Assembly: GCA_016699165.1 (NCBI GenBank) | Contig: CP064963.1 | Coordinates: 1,736,001-1,800,000, forward strand | Length of the DNA stretch: 64,000 bases | Origin: Candidatus Melainabacteria bacterium | Lineage (GTDB): Bacteria; Cyanobacteriota; Vampirovibrionia; Obscuribacterales; Obscuribacteraceae | Reading direction: 5' to 3' | Shown: in pieces, positions 17,361 through 25,674 of the stretch | How positions within the stretch are numbered: the stretch's first letter is position 1 | Layout: each line of letters begins with the position of its first letter | Position numbers and translations under genes: made by a program | The notes under the pieces: model-generated | Seen by the model: the letters and a program-made list of their open reading frames with translations, nothing else | Database searches by the model: none | Told to the model about the DNA's origin: nothing

Positions 17361-17978
17361 ATGCAAGACGATACGCAGTTCAAACCACTATTGGAACTGA
17401 AACAATCCTGGTTCGCCTTCCGGGACAATTGGTTCGCACTCTGCGTCATTTATTTTTTGCGCAGCTGGCTGACACTTCTTTGCGCCTGCATTACCTTCGC
17501 TTTGCTTATAGACTTTAAAGGCTGGAACCTAGTTGCAGCGGGCATTGTTGCTGCAATCATCGGAAGCATTTTGCAGGTGCCGTATCTCAAATTCTTCAAG
17601 TCAATTTCTCAAGGACAAAAAGCTGACTGGAGTGTCTTGAAAATAAATTTGAAGCAAGGATTGAACATGCTTTTAACCCAGGCATTTGTCTTAGTTTCTA
17701 TCGCTGCAGGACTTGTCCTACTCGTCGTGCCAGGGTTAATTTTGTCAGTTCGGCTCTTGCCTAGCGCCTTTTGCGTACTCGATGACAAATCGCCTTTAGA
17801 TTCGATCAATACAAGCTTCAAACTAAGCAGCGGCTATGTCTTTCCTATCACGATTATTCTTGTGGTCAGTGGGATTATCGACTACTTCACTGGCTTCTTT
17901 GCTCTAATCACTGAATTTGTGATTACGATATTTTTGTATCGCTTCTATCTTTCAAGGATGGAGGCACAGAACAAATGA
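17361..17978 (+). CDS. Hypothetical membrane protein (GPDP membrane-domain / DUF975-like)
   Basis: Protein of 205 aa with about five or six transmembrane helices, e.g. FLRSWLTLLCACITFALLI, VAAGIVAAIIGSILQVP and FVLVSIAAGLVLLVVPGLIL. The last, a Val-Pro-Gly-Leu turn followed by RLLPSAFCVLDDKSPLDSI, resembles proteins annotated as DUF975 or glycerophosphoryl diester phosphodiesterase membrane domain. The stop overlaps the lepB start by 4 nt (ATGA), so it is translated together with signal peptidase. Function unknown; an envelope role is likely. Confidence 0.75.
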   Translation: MQDDTQFKPLLELKQSWFAFRDNWFALCVIYFLRSWLTLLCACITFALLIDFKGWNLVAAGIVAAIIGSILQVPYLKFFKSISQGQKADWSVLKINLKQGLNMLLTQAFVLVSIAAGLVLLVVPGLILSVRLLPSAFCVLDDKSPLDSINTSFKLSSGYVFPITIILVVSGIIDYFTGFFALITEFVITIFLYRFYLSRMEAQNK

Positions 17979-18637
17979 AATCATTTCTTGCCATTCTCGG
18001 TGGCGCAATTGCTTCAATGTTAACGACGCTTGCCCTTATAATTACCGTGCGCCTTTTCATAGAAGCTCGATACATCCCAAGCGAATCGATGCTGCCAACG
18101 TTCAAAATTGGAGAGCGACTTCTTGTAGAGAAAGTCACAAGCTGGAAGAAACCGTTCAATAGTGGTGATGTGATTATTTACTATCCACCACCAATCGAGA
18201 TGGGAGGACACGACTTAAGCTCTGAGCCTTTCTGCGTAATGGGCAGACTGACTGGCTTGCCTATATTTCCAAACGAACCTGCATTTATCAAACGAATAAT
18301 TGGATTGCCCGGTGATACCATCGAGATTCGTTCAAATATAGGAGTCGTGGTCAACGGCAAATTACTCGAAGAAAATTATGTCTTGGAAAAAGCAGAATAC
18401 GATCTAAAACGGCTTGGTGACATTTGCGGGACCAATATCTATCGGCAGTTTATTCAACCGTATTCAGCACTAGATGTTTGCGAGAAACCGATTGTGGTGC
18501 CTGAGGGTGAATTATTTGTACTGGGAGATAACCGCAACAACTCAGAAGATAGTCACATCTATGGATTCGTGAAACAAGATAGAGTGATTGGGAAAGTGTT
18601 TATGAGAGTGTGGCCGAAGCCTGGAGTTTTTGATTAG
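17975..18637 (+). CDS. lepB: Signal peptidase I
   Basis: Membrane-bound serine protease that removes signal peptides from exported proteins. It has 220 aa with one N-terminal transmembrane helix (MLTTLALIITVRLFIEA). The catalytic Ser lies in IPSESMLPTF (Ser38) and the general-base Lys in FIKRIIGLPGD (Lys106). Box E reads LFVLGDNRNNSEDSHIYG and the end is GKVFMRVWP, all canonical. It is coupled to the preceding membrane protein gene by a 4-nt overlap. Confidence 0.95.
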   Translation: MKSFLAILGGAIASMLTTLALIITVRLFIEARYIPSESMLPTFKIGERLLVEKVTSWKKPFNSGDVIIYYPPPIEMGGHDLSSEPFCVMGRLTGLPIFPNEPAFIKRIIGLPGDTIEIRSNIGVVVNGKLLEENYVLEKAEYDLKRLGDICGTNIYRQFIQPYSALDVCEKPIVVPEGELFVLGDNRNNSEDSHIYGFVKQDRVIGKVFMRVWPKPGVFD

Positions 18638-18674
18638 TCTTTAACTGTCTCACTAGTCGAAGACTAAGAGGGAA

Positions 18675-18872
18675 ATGCGCGTCGTCTTTAGCATCACCAA
18701 TTTGGTATCAAATGCAAATGTCGAAGTAACCGGGGTCCATTCCGCATTAGGAATGATTGAAGTCATTGCTCAGCCTGATGCCTTACCATTACTTCAAGCT
18801 ATGAATATTTTTGAGTCGATTGAGCCTGTGTCCACGGTGAAGATTGCACCACCTGGCTCGGAGATTCAATAA
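18675..18872 (+). CDS. Small hypothetical protein (65 aa)
   Basis: ORF of 65 aa starting MRVVFSITNLVSNANVEVTG and ending APPGSEIQ. Composition is protein-like, with alternating hydrophobics that suggest beta strands. It lies 37 nt after lepB on the same strand. AGAGGG precedes the ATG at a rather short spacing. No family recognised and no signal peptide. It could be the last gene of the lepB operon, or a chance ORF. Confidence 0.5.
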   Translation: MRVVFSITNLVSNANVEVTGVHSALGMIEVIAQPDALPLLQAMNIFESIEPVSTVKIAPPGSEIQ

Positions 18873-18883
18873 GTCGAAGTTGA

Positions 18884-18957
18884 AATTCAGCCACGCGCTG
18901 GTAGAACTTTAGCCACCTCGTGGTGGAAATTTAGCCACGCGATGGTTAAATTTCAGC
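18884..18957. repeat. Short tandem repeat, ~21-22-bp unit, 3.3 copies
   Basis: Head-to-tail imperfect units TTCAGCCACGCGCTGGTAGA, TTTAGCCACCTCGTGGTGGA, TTTAGCCACGCGATGGTTAA and a partial TTTCAGCC. Each full unit carries an inverted repeat CCAC...GTGG or CCA...TGG around a 3-nt centre, so each could be a half-site pair for a DNA-binding protein or a small hairpin. It lies just after a small ORF and before the 3' end of the leftward nucleotidyltransferase gene. The unit is too short, and there are no spacers, for CRISPR. Confidence 0.75.
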
Positions 18958-18970
18958 CGTCCAAAGTTAA

Positions 18971-19261
18971 TCACAGAGAATAAAGAATGCGTCCTTCTCT
19001 CTCAACCGTGGAAGGTAAACTATTCTCAATATCCAATCTTATGTTGAAATTGCTCTCAGTCCGAATCAAAATATCTACCGGCACTGAGGCTCCCCACATA
19101 ATTTCGTAAGCCTTTGTGGCAGATTTCAAACAACTTGGACTGTCATCTGGAACAACCAACATAATGTCATAATCGCTATCGAATTCTGCCTCCCCTTTCG
19201 CTCTAGAGCCGAAAAGATAAATCTTCAACGGACGATAGACATCTATCAATTTTTGCACCAA
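18971..19261 (-). CDS. MNT-type nucleotidyltransferase domain protein, N-terminally curtailed
   Basis: A 96-aa minimal nucleotidyltransferase. The motif LFGSRAKGEAEFDSDYDIML supplies the GSxxxG and the D-x-D pair that bind metal and nucleotide, and DILI holds a later conserved Asp. Homologues are often MNT antitoxins (MntA-like) that AMPylate a HEPN toxin encoded next to them; no HEPN gene adjoins this one. The frame continues upstream as LPDPILNE, like intact homologues (usually M-x-DPILxE). There is then a TAA before any ATG, leaving only a TTG/GTG start inside the first helix. It may be slightly truncated or use a non-standard start. Confidence 0.65.
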   Translation of the reverse strand: MVQKLIDVYRPLKIYLFGSRAKGEAEFDSDYDIMLVVPDDSPSCLKSATKAYEIMWGASVPVDILIRTESNFNIRLDIENSLPSTVEREGRILYSL

Positions 19262-19315
19262 CTCGTTGAGTATTGGATCGGGAAGATTCCCTTACTGATT
19301 TAAAGAAAGCATGCC

Positions 19316-19807
19316 CTAATCAAGCTCGTCGCGTACAAAAACACGCAATAGGTCGTTGGTACAAAGAATCAAATATTTTTCGTCGAGTGAAAAGCCAGCT
19401 ATCGAGAAGTCGTCTTCTTCTGTTGCTGGAATAAACTCGATTTTCTGAATAGTTTTCTGATTAGCTGTGTTAATAAGCATGATGTGTTTTCGATCGTTTG
19501 ATATTTCGATGCGCACACCAGTTGAGATTGTGGTCATAAGTTCCACTGTGGTTTCAGAGCCTAGGAAAAACCATTCTTCATCGTCAAAGTTCAGAGTCTC
19601 GCTATACTCAGTGCCCCATGAGTCGCCGTTATCCAGGACTTCTACTTCTTCGGTAGACATTACGTGATCAACTCTGGCAGGCTCATCTTGCAGATCGATT
19701 GAAAACATTCCGTCTGGCGTGCGGACCAGCATTCTGTCGTTTTGCGGGAAAGAAAACTCCAGAATGTAACCCAGTTTTGGGATATCTAGTTCTAACCACT
19801 CTTCCAT
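19316..19807 (-). CDS. Hypothetical acidic protein
   Basis: Cytoplasmic, strongly acidic protein of 163 aa. It shows beta-rich, repeat-like segments such as FSFPQNDRMLVRTPDGMFSI and FSLDEKYLILCTNDLLRVFV, reminiscent of single WD/beta-propeller blades, although no clear family can be named. The start lies 4 nt downstream of the pgm stop, so it is very likely translated from the pgm mRNA. Function unknown. Confidence 0.7.
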   Translation of the reverse strand: MEEWLELDIPKLGYILEFSFPQNDRMLVRTPDGMFSIDLQDEPARVDHVMSTEEVEVLDNGDSWGTEYSETLNFDDEEWFFLGSETTVELMTTISTGVRIEISNDRKHIMLINTANQKTIQKIEFIPATEEDDFSIAGFSLDEKYLILCTNDLLRVFVRDELD

Positions 19808-19811
19808 TTTT

Positions 19812-21464
19812 TTAGCTTCTAGTTGCCGTGGGTGAAAGGACTGTGTTTACAAGTTCTTGGGCTTCGGTCTGAATTTTTTTCAGGTGGTCTTCGCCCAGAA
19901 AACTTTCAGCGTATATTTTATACACATCTTCGGTTCCCGAGGGTCTTGCTGCAAACCAACCGTTATCAGTTGATACTTTTAAACCGCCTATTGGCGAGTT
20001 ATTGCCCGCTGCTTCGGTTTCTATCTTGGTGATTTTTTCTCCGGCGAATTCTTTTGCCTTAACGTCGCTTGCCGATAATTTTTTCAGTTTCGTTTTTTGC
20101 TCGGGAGTTGCTGCCGCATCGATGCGTGCGTAGGCTGGCTCGCCCAAATTTTTTGTAATGAGCTTGTAGTGCTCACTTGGATTTTTGCCAGTAACTGCGG
20201 TGATTTCAGCAGAAAGCAAAGCCAGAATTATTCCGTCTTTGTCTGTGGTCCAGACGCTTCCGTCTTTGCGCAAGAACGATGCTCCTGCACTTTCTTCGCC
20301 ACCAAAGCCTAGCGAGCCATCGAGCAGTCCGTCAACGAACCATTTGAAGCCTACTGGCACTTCAATTAGTTTACGATTTATTTTGTTAGCTACTCTATCA
20401 ATTAAACTTGTGCTCACACATGTTTTGCCGATGGCAGCGTCTTTTCTCCAGCCGTCGCGATGCGAGAATAAATATTCTATCGCTACAGACAAGAAATGAT
20501 TTGGGTTCATCAAGCCAGTTGGCGTGACGATTCCATGACGATCGTGGTCGGTGTCATTGCCAAAAGCAATATCATATTTATTGCGCAAGTCAATCAAGCT
20601 TGCCATCGCATATGGTGACGAGCAATCCATTCGAATTTTGCCGTCCCAATCAACATGCATGAATGAAAATGTGGGATCGACTTTTTTGCTCACCATTTCG
20701 ATTGGTAATTTATAACGCTCGATAAGCGCTTGCCAGAAGGCGACGCCTGCGCCACCTAGTGGATCGACACCAGCTTTGATACCAGATGATTGAATGGCTT
20801 TTATGTCAATGACAGACTCTAATTCTTTGACATACATATCAATGTAATTGAATTTGTGAGTAGTCGAAGCTTTGAGCGCTTGTCTAAAGTCCATGCGCTT
20901 TACGTCGCCCAATCCGTTTTTCAAATATTCGTTTGCTTTGTTTTGCATCCAGTCGGTGACGTTAGTATCAGCGGGACCGCCAGAAGGTGGATTGTATTTG
21001 AAGCCGCCGTCTTGAGGTGGGTTGTTCGATGGGGTGATGACAATTCCGTCTGCAAAGCCAGACTTGCGACCTTTGTTGTATTGCAAAATGGCAAGCGAAA
21101 TTGCAGGAGTGGGCGTGTAGCCGAGCTCTGAGTCGATCATTACATTTACGTCGTTTGCGGCAAGCACTTCCATGGCGCTTGCAAACGCTGGCTCAGACAA
21201 TGCGTGGGTGTCGATGCCAAGATAAAGGGGACCGTCGATGCCTTGCTCTTTTCTGTAAACACAAATTGCCTGGGTGATGGCTAAAATGTGGTCCTCATTG
21301 AAAGCACGATTAAAAGCCGAACCGCGGTGACCGGAGGTTCCAAACGCCACTTTTTCAGACGACACATTGACATCGGGCTTATCGCAATAATAACTGGTCA
21401 ACAGGCGGGGCACGTTTACCAAAAGGTCGTCTGGTGCTGGTTTGCCGGCTAGAGGACTGAGCAT
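19812..21464 (-). CDS. pgm: Phosphoglucomutase (alpha-D-glucose-phosphate specific)
   Basis: Interconverts glucose-1-phosphate and glucose-6-phosphate, linking glycogen and nucleotide-sugar synthesis to glycolysis. It has 550 aa, matching the E. coli Pgm type. FGTSGHRGSAFNRAFNEDH carries the family opening. The phosphoserine loop appears as VITPSNNPPQDGGFKYNPPSGGPA, with Ser in the position of the catalytic phosphoserine. The metal loop is DTDHDRHG (D-x-D-x-D-R), the sugar loop GGEESAGASFLR, and the phosphate loop near the end ARPSGTEDVYKIYAES. A GGAG ribosome-binding site precedes the ATG. It is divergent from the DNA glycosylase gene. Confidence 0.96.
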   Translation of the reverse strand: MLSPLAGKPAPDDLLVNVPRLLTSYYCDKPDVNVSSEKVAFGTSGHRGSAFNRAFNEDHILAITQAICVYRKEQGIDGPLYLGIDTHALSEPAFASAMEVLAANDVNVMIDSELGYTPTPAISLAILQYNKGRKSGFADGIVITPSNNPPQDGGFKYNPPSGGPADTNVTDWMQNKANEYLKNGLGDVKRMDFRQALKASTTHKFNYIDMYVKELESVIDIKAIQSSGIKAGVDPLGGAGVAFWQALIERYKLPIEMVSKKVDPTFSFMHVDWDGKIRMDCSSPYAMASLIDLRNKYDIAFGNDTDHDRHGIVTPTGLMNPNHFLSVAIEYLFSHRDGWRKDAAIGKTCVSTSLIDRVANKINRKLIEVPVGFKWFVDGLLDGSLGFGGEESAGASFLRKDGSVWTTDKDGIILALLSAEITAVTGKNPSEHYKLITKNLGEPAYARIDAAATPEQKTKLKKLSASDVKAKEFAGEKITKIETEAAGNNSPIGGLKVSTDNGWFAARPSGTEDVYKIYAESFLGEDHLKKIQTEAQELVNTVLSPTATRS

Positions 21465-21542
21465 GTCGAATCTCCAATTAATATGTAGACTGTATATAAT
21501 AATCGATTGGCAACATTTTCCAGGCAGGCGAAAGTTTAAAAC

Positions 21543-22163
21543 ATGCCCCCGACAAATCAGGTAGCAGCACTAGAGGAGCACTTAACAGCGCTCAACAAGT
21601 GCAAAATGTGCCCTTTGATGATTGGACCGGTTGTCGGTCCCGGACCAGTAAACTCTTCTATTTACTTAATAGGTCAGGCACCTGGACCACACGAAGAGAA
21701 ATTTGGCAAGCCATTTGCCTGGACTGCGGGCAAGACTTTATTTAGATGGTTTGGGCGCATTGGCATGGACGAAGAAGAATTTCGAAGCAAAGTGTATATG
21801 GCCGCTGTGTGTCGCTGTTTTCCAGGCAAGTCTAAAAGTGGTGGCGACAGAGTGCCGTTGCCGCAAGAGATTGTAAATTGTTCCAACTGGATGAAAGCCG
21901 AACTTGAGATTTTGAAACCAAAATTGGTGATACCAGTTGGACGCTTAGCTATCGAACAAGTTTTGGGAAAAGCGCCGCTTGTCGATTTAATCGGCACCAG
22001 ATTTAGTGGCAGCCTTTATGGACACAAGTGCGATGTTATCCCATTACCGCATCCATCAGGTGCGTCTACATGGTTCAAAAAAGAACCTGGCATCACGCTA
22101 CTCGCCAAAGCTCTGGACGAAATTAATAATCATCCAGAGTGGCAGAAATTCAAATCAATTTAG
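21543..22163 (+). CDS. Uracil-DNA glycosylase family protein (family 4-like, Fe-S)
   Basis: Protein of 206 aa resembling family-4 UDGs that excise uracil from DNA and carry a 4Fe-4S cluster. CKMCPLM supplies the first Cys pair, and CRCFPG and NCSNWM supply later Cys residues. The active-site-like motif IGQAPGPHEEKFGKPFA corresponds to the GEAPGxxEDxxGxPF of family 4. PLPHPSGAS matches the HPS(G/P)xx DNA-intercalation loop. The Glu of GEAPG is Gln here. A TATAAT lies 43 nt upstream (21495-21500). Some homologues have other damaged-base specificities, so activity is inferred. Confidence 0.85.
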   Translation: MPPTNQVAALEEHLTALNKCKMCPLMIGPVVGPGPVNSSIYLIGQAPGPHEEKFGKPFAWTAGKTLFRWFGRIGMDEEEFRSKVYMAAVCRCFPGKSKSGGDRVPLPQEIVNCSNWMKAELEILKPKLVIPVGRLAIEQVLGKAPLVDLIGTRFSGSLYGHKCDVIPLPHPSGASTWFKKEPGITLLAKALDEINNHPEWQKFKSI

Positions 22164-22177
22164 CATTTAAGCTGAAA

Positions 22178-24364
22178 CTAACCGCCAAGTTTTGCTTCGC
22201 GAGCCCAGTGTCTGTGCATCGCGACAGATGCTACAAACTCTTTGCTCACTTCCGCAAAGGTGCCTTCTAGTGCAAGAATAAGTCCTTCGTCATTGTCGTC
22301 GGCTTTGATAGCATCTGACTTTTCGACTAATTTTACACCATCACCAACAGCACAAATTGTTTTGCAATGTTTAAACGCATCGTTTATAAATTCTACGCAA
22401 GCAGGCTCTTTGAGCAAAGCTTGTACAGATTTTGCACCACCTGGAATAAAAATGGCATCAAACAAAACAGATGCGGTGCCAAGAATTCGCTCCTGGGCAT
22501 CGATAGATTTTGTGCTGTCGCTTTTAATTGCTCCTAGATGCGGAGCGATTATGCAAGAAGTAGCTCCATTCTTTTTGAGAGTCGCGTTCAATGCGTCTAC
22601 ATCTGCTGAGGCAAAACCGTCGGCAAGTAAGACAGCAATTTTGCGAGTCTTGATATTTTTGTCTTTATTTAGTGGCGTAAACTCGATACTTAAAGCGTCT
22701 GATTTTTCCACCGATTGTTTTTTTGTGATCGGTTCAAAGTCTTTGACATTGCCGTCGGCTGGAATATTTCTGTTAATTGGTTTTTCAATTTGCACAGGAG
22801 TTTTTATTCCAAGTGCGTCTGCGACTGCTTTGGAAAGTGCCTTATCGACATAAGAAAGTATACCGACCATACGCTCGCGAATGGCTGGATTTTTCACTTT
22901 GCCCAATTCGAATTGCAGGGCTTTGGTGATATGCGCTTTTTCCCAGTCTGACTGGCTATTATAAAAAAGTGTCGCTTGTGAAAAATGGTCGAAGAAAGAT
23001 TTGCTTCTTGCCCTGACTTTACTGCCTTCCATTTTTTCCATGAAGCTTACAAAACCGCCATCGATTTTGCCAGCCTGAAATGGACAGCCACCACCTGTAG
23101 TGTTGGGGTCATGGGCTGTGCCAATATTAACAGTCTGGCGCATGTGTCCGTCGCGCTGATTGTTGTGCACTGGCGCGACTGGTCTGTTAATTGGAATTTC
23201 GTGAAAATTGGGACCACCAAGGCGAGTTAACTGAGTATCTGTATAAGAGAATAATCTGCCTTGCAAAAGCGGGTCATTAGTGAAATCGATACCGCTAACT
23301 AAATGTCCTGGGTGAAATGCCACTTGTTCTGTTTCAGCAAAGAAATTATTCGGATTTCTGTTTAATGTCATTTTGCCGACGATTTTTACCGGCACAAGTT
23401 CTTCTGGTATGAGCTTGGTTGGATCGAGCAGATCGAAATCATATTTATGCTCGTCTGCTTCAGGTACTATTTGCAGACCTAACTCCCACTCGGGGAAATT
23501 GCCTGCTTCGATGTTTTCGAATAAATCGCGTCTGTGAAAGTCTGAATCCTTGCCTGAGATTTTTTGCGCTTCATCCCAGACTACTGAGTGAATGCCTAAA
23601 ACTGGCTTCCAGTGGAATTTGACAAAAACTGCTTTGCCTTTTTCGTTTATTAGGCGAAAAGTGTGTACACCAAAACCTTCCATCGTTCTGAGACTTCGAG
23701 GAATTGCTCTGTCTGACATTGCCCACATAATCATGTGAGTAGACTCGGGAGTGAGCGAAATGAAATCCCAGAAAGTATCGTGAGCAGAGGCAGCTTGTGG
23801 AATTTCGTTGTTGGGCTCAGGTTTTACAGCATGAATCAGATCTGGGAACTTGATTGCGTCTTGTATGAAAAAGACTGGAATATTATTTCCAACCAAGTCG
23901 TAATTGCCTTCATCTGTATAAAACTTGACGGCAAAGCCGCGAACATCACGAGCGAGGTCGGTGGAGCCCCTGGAGCCAGCCACGGTGGAAAAACGCACAA
24001 ACACAGGGGTTTTACGCGATGGGTCTTGTAAAAACTTGGCCGCGGTTATCTCTTTTTGCGATTCATAAACTTGAAAAAATCCATGTGCTGCAGCACCTCT
24101 TGCATGAACAGCGCGCTCTGGAATTCGCTCATGATCGAAGTGAGTGATTTTCTCGCGTAGGATAAAATCTTCAAGTAGGCTGGGTCCGCGCTCATGGGCT
24201 TTCAGACTGTTTTGATTGTCGTTGATTCTTAGTCCGTGATTGGTGGTCAGAAACTCGCCATCAGGATTAGTAGTGTTTTGGTCTAAATCTTGAGATTTTT
24301 TGCCGGCACCACTATTGCTACCACTATTTTTTTTTGACACCGTAAGAAATCTCCCGAACAACAA
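22178..24364 (-). CDS. katE: Large-subunit (HPII/KatE-type, clade 2) catalase
   Basis: Heme catalase of 728 aa that breaks down hydrogen peroxide. The core contains the distal His in ERIPERAVHARGAAAHG and VFVRFSTVAGSRGSTD. The heme-contact Asn region is GNNIPVFFIQDAIKFPD, and the proximal Tyr lies in GRLFSYTDTQLTRLG. The C-terminal ~150 residues (from about 575, RKIAVLLADGFASADVDALN) form the flavodoxin/DJ-1-like domain that marks large-subunit catalases. The N-terminal tail is hydrophilic, so the GTG at 24340 is an alternative start to the ATG. It is convergent with the DNA glycosylase gene. Confidence 0.96.
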   Translation of the reverse strand: MLFGRFLTVSKKNSGSNSGAGKKSQDLDQNTTNPDGEFLTTNHGLRINDNQNSLKAHERGPSLLEDFILREKITHFDHERIPERAVHARGAAAHGFFQVYESQKEITAAKFLQDPSRKTPVFVRFSTVAGSRGSTDLARDVRGFAVKFYTDEGNYDLVGNNIPVFFIQDAIKFPDLIHAVKPEPNNEIPQAASAHDTFWDFISLTPESTHMIMWAMSDRAIPRSLRTMEGFGVHTFRLINEKGKAVFVKFHWKPVLGIHSVVWDEAQKISGKDSDFHRRDLFENIEAGNFPEWELGLQIVPEADEHKYDFDLLDPTKLIPEELVPVKIVGKMTLNRNPNNFFAETEQVAFHPGHLVSGIDFTNDPLLQGRLFSYTDTQLTRLGGPNFHEIPINRPVAPVHNNQRDGHMRQTVNIGTAHDPNTTGGGCPFQAGKIDGGFVSFMEKMEGSKVRARSKSFFDHFSQATLFYNSQSDWEKAHITKALQFELGKVKNPAIRERMVGILSYVDKALSKAVADALGIKTPVQIEKPINRNIPADGNVKDFEPITKKQSVEKSDALSIEFTPLNKDKNIKTRKIAVLLADGFASADVDALNATLKKNGATSCIIAPHLGAIKSDSTKSIDAQERILGTASVLFDAIFIPGGAKSVQALLKEPACVEFINDAFKHCKTICAVGDGVKLVEKSDAIKADDNDEGLILALEGTFAEVSKEFVASVAMHRHWAREAKLGG

Positions 24365-24436
24365 GGTTGTAGCGCACCCAATTGGTTGCGACTAACAGAC
24401 CTTTAGCACAAGAGAATTCAAGAGAAGTTCTGCTAT

Positions 24437-24685
24437 CTATGTATTAGCTTGAGCTGTAGCTTCTTTTTTGGCAAGAAAATCAGATTTGCATTTTTGCGCT
24501 TTTTGAATCAGGTCAGCTGCTGCGCCGCGAGCGAAATAGCCGGTCCAAACCAGTGATCTGACAGCTTTCTTGATGTTGTTTCTTCCAGACTCTGTAGACA
24601 TTGCTGCTAATACAAGCAGTCCGGCTCCGAAAGCAAATTTGTGCACGACTATATCCTCAATAAATGTTTGACTGCTACTAACCAT
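24437..24685 (-). CDS. Small hypothetical protein (DUF5132-like)
   Basis: Protein of 82 aa with one hydrophobic segment (KFAFGAGLLVLAAM) followed by an amphipathic, basic helix (GRNNIKKAVRSLVWTGYFAR). The layout resembles small DUF5132 proteins, though I hold that loosely. The gene starts 22 nt after the XRE regulator's stop on the same strand, suggesting one transcript. Function unknown. Confidence 0.6.
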   Translation of the reverse strand: MVSSSQTFIEDIVVHKFAFGAGLLVLAAMSTESGRNNIKKAVRSLVWTGYFARGAAADLIQKAQKCKSDFLAKKEATAQANT

Positions 24686-24706
24686 AGCGCATTTAGATGT
24701 CGAGTA

Positions 24707-24958
24707 TTACTCTTTGTGATTTTCGGTATCGCCAATTATTAATGATAGTGGGCACTGAAGTGCGGTGGCGATTCTTTTAAGAGTCAGGAATGAAACGTTT
24801 CGCAGACCATTTTCAACATCAGTCACATACGTTCGATGCAATCCGGCAGCTTTTCCTACTTCGTCTTGAGTAAGCGCTAACTCAATGCGACGATGGCGCA
24901 AAACAGCCCCAAGCGATATTAGAGCTTCTTGCTTTCGGTGTTGTTGATTCTTGCGCAT
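24707..24958 (-). CDS. XRE-family helix-turn-helix regulator A
   Basis: Protein of 83 aa consisting of little more than a Cro/C1-type HTH. LGAVLRHRRIELALTQDEVG leads to the recognition helix region AGLHRTYVTDVENGLRNVSF and then LTLKRIATALQCPLSLIIGD. Expected to bind DNA as a dimer. It is a clear paralog of the 89-aa regulator just upstream (25071-25340): both share HRTY-T/I-TDVENGLRN-V/I-S and the same layout. It is probably co-transcribed with the small protein downstream. Targets unknown; autoregulation is common in this family. Confidence 0.85.
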   Translation of the reverse strand: MRKNQQHRKQEALISLGAVLRHRRIELALTQDEVGKAAGLHRTYVTDVENGLRNVSFLTLKRIATALQCPLSLIIGDTENHKE

Positions 24959-25070
24959 TCAACGACTTTACATCCTTGATTAGCAGCAACGGAGTCGACA
25001 CAAAACAGCGCCCCGCACAGGCTGACGACCTAGAGCTTATCGTCTTTAAATAGTAATAAAACATTTAGAT

Positions 25071-25340
25071 TCATAATTCCTCGTGAAGCAAAATGATTTC
25101 TGCATTCAGAATTAACTGCGACATTTTGAAATTAAGGGCAAACGAGATTCTCTGTAAGGTCAAATACGAAATGTTTCGCAAACCATTTTCCACATCTGTT
25201 ATGTAAGTTCGATGAAGATGGGCGCCATCACTCAATTGTTGCTGGGTCATGAGCTGATCCAAACGGCAATTACGTATCGCTGCTCCCAGTGCTTTTAATG
25301 GTTGATTGCTCTGCCGCTGCTTACTTTGACGCATAAACAA
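25071..25340 (-). CDS. XRE-family helix-turn-helix regulator B (paralog of A)
   Basis: Protein of 89 aa with the same Cro/C1 HTH as its neighbour: LGAAIRNCRLDQLMTQQQLS, HLHRTYITDVENGLRNISYL and TLQRISFALNFKMSQLI. The basic, Gln-rich N-terminus (MRQSKQRQSNQPLKALG) parallels MRKNQQHRKQEALISLG in regulator A, indicating a tandem duplication followed by divergence. The 112-nt gap between the two genes leaves room for a separate promoter. No toxin or phage gene adjoins. Confidence 0.85.
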   Translation of the reverse strand: MFMRQSKQRQSNQPLKALGAAIRNCRLDQLMTQQQLSDGAHLHRTYITDVENGLRNISYLTLQRISFALNFKMSQLILNAEIILLHEEL

Positions 25341-25674
25341 ACCTCAGCTGAGAATTTGCCTATGTCAGAGGTCCGAATGAAAATCTCAAAGTTCAAACAC
25401 TCACATTACCATTATTGATCAAATAGAGTTGAGTAGCCTGTAATCACGCATAGCAGGTTTGCTCAAAACCTGTCCAAACGGTGTGCGCCTGGTATTGCGC
25501 ACGAATAAATAAATTCCCGACTTACTTGGTTATCCAGCTTGGCATGCAGTATTAAATGCTACTATCCCTCTAATGATGAAAACAAATCAACTTTCTCTGA
25601 ATCAAATTTATTTCTTCATTTCATGTTTTCGAGGCGAACACGCGACTTTGTATAAAAGTTCTTGTTGTACTTGC
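25341..25674. other. Gene-free spacer with two inverted repeats
   Basis: 334 nt upstream of regulator B and downstream of the lipoprotein gene. Two inverted repeats are visible: CAGGTTTGCTCAAAACCTG (about 25456-25474) and GTGCGC...GCGCAC around an 11-nt centre (about 25482-25503). They could be a terminator stem without a strong T-tract or operator sites for the XRE proteins. No coding potential seen. Confidence 0.5.

Noticed and set aside
18884..18957. CRISPR array
   Set aside because: Units are contiguous ~21-22-bp repeats with no unique spacers and no cas genes nearby.
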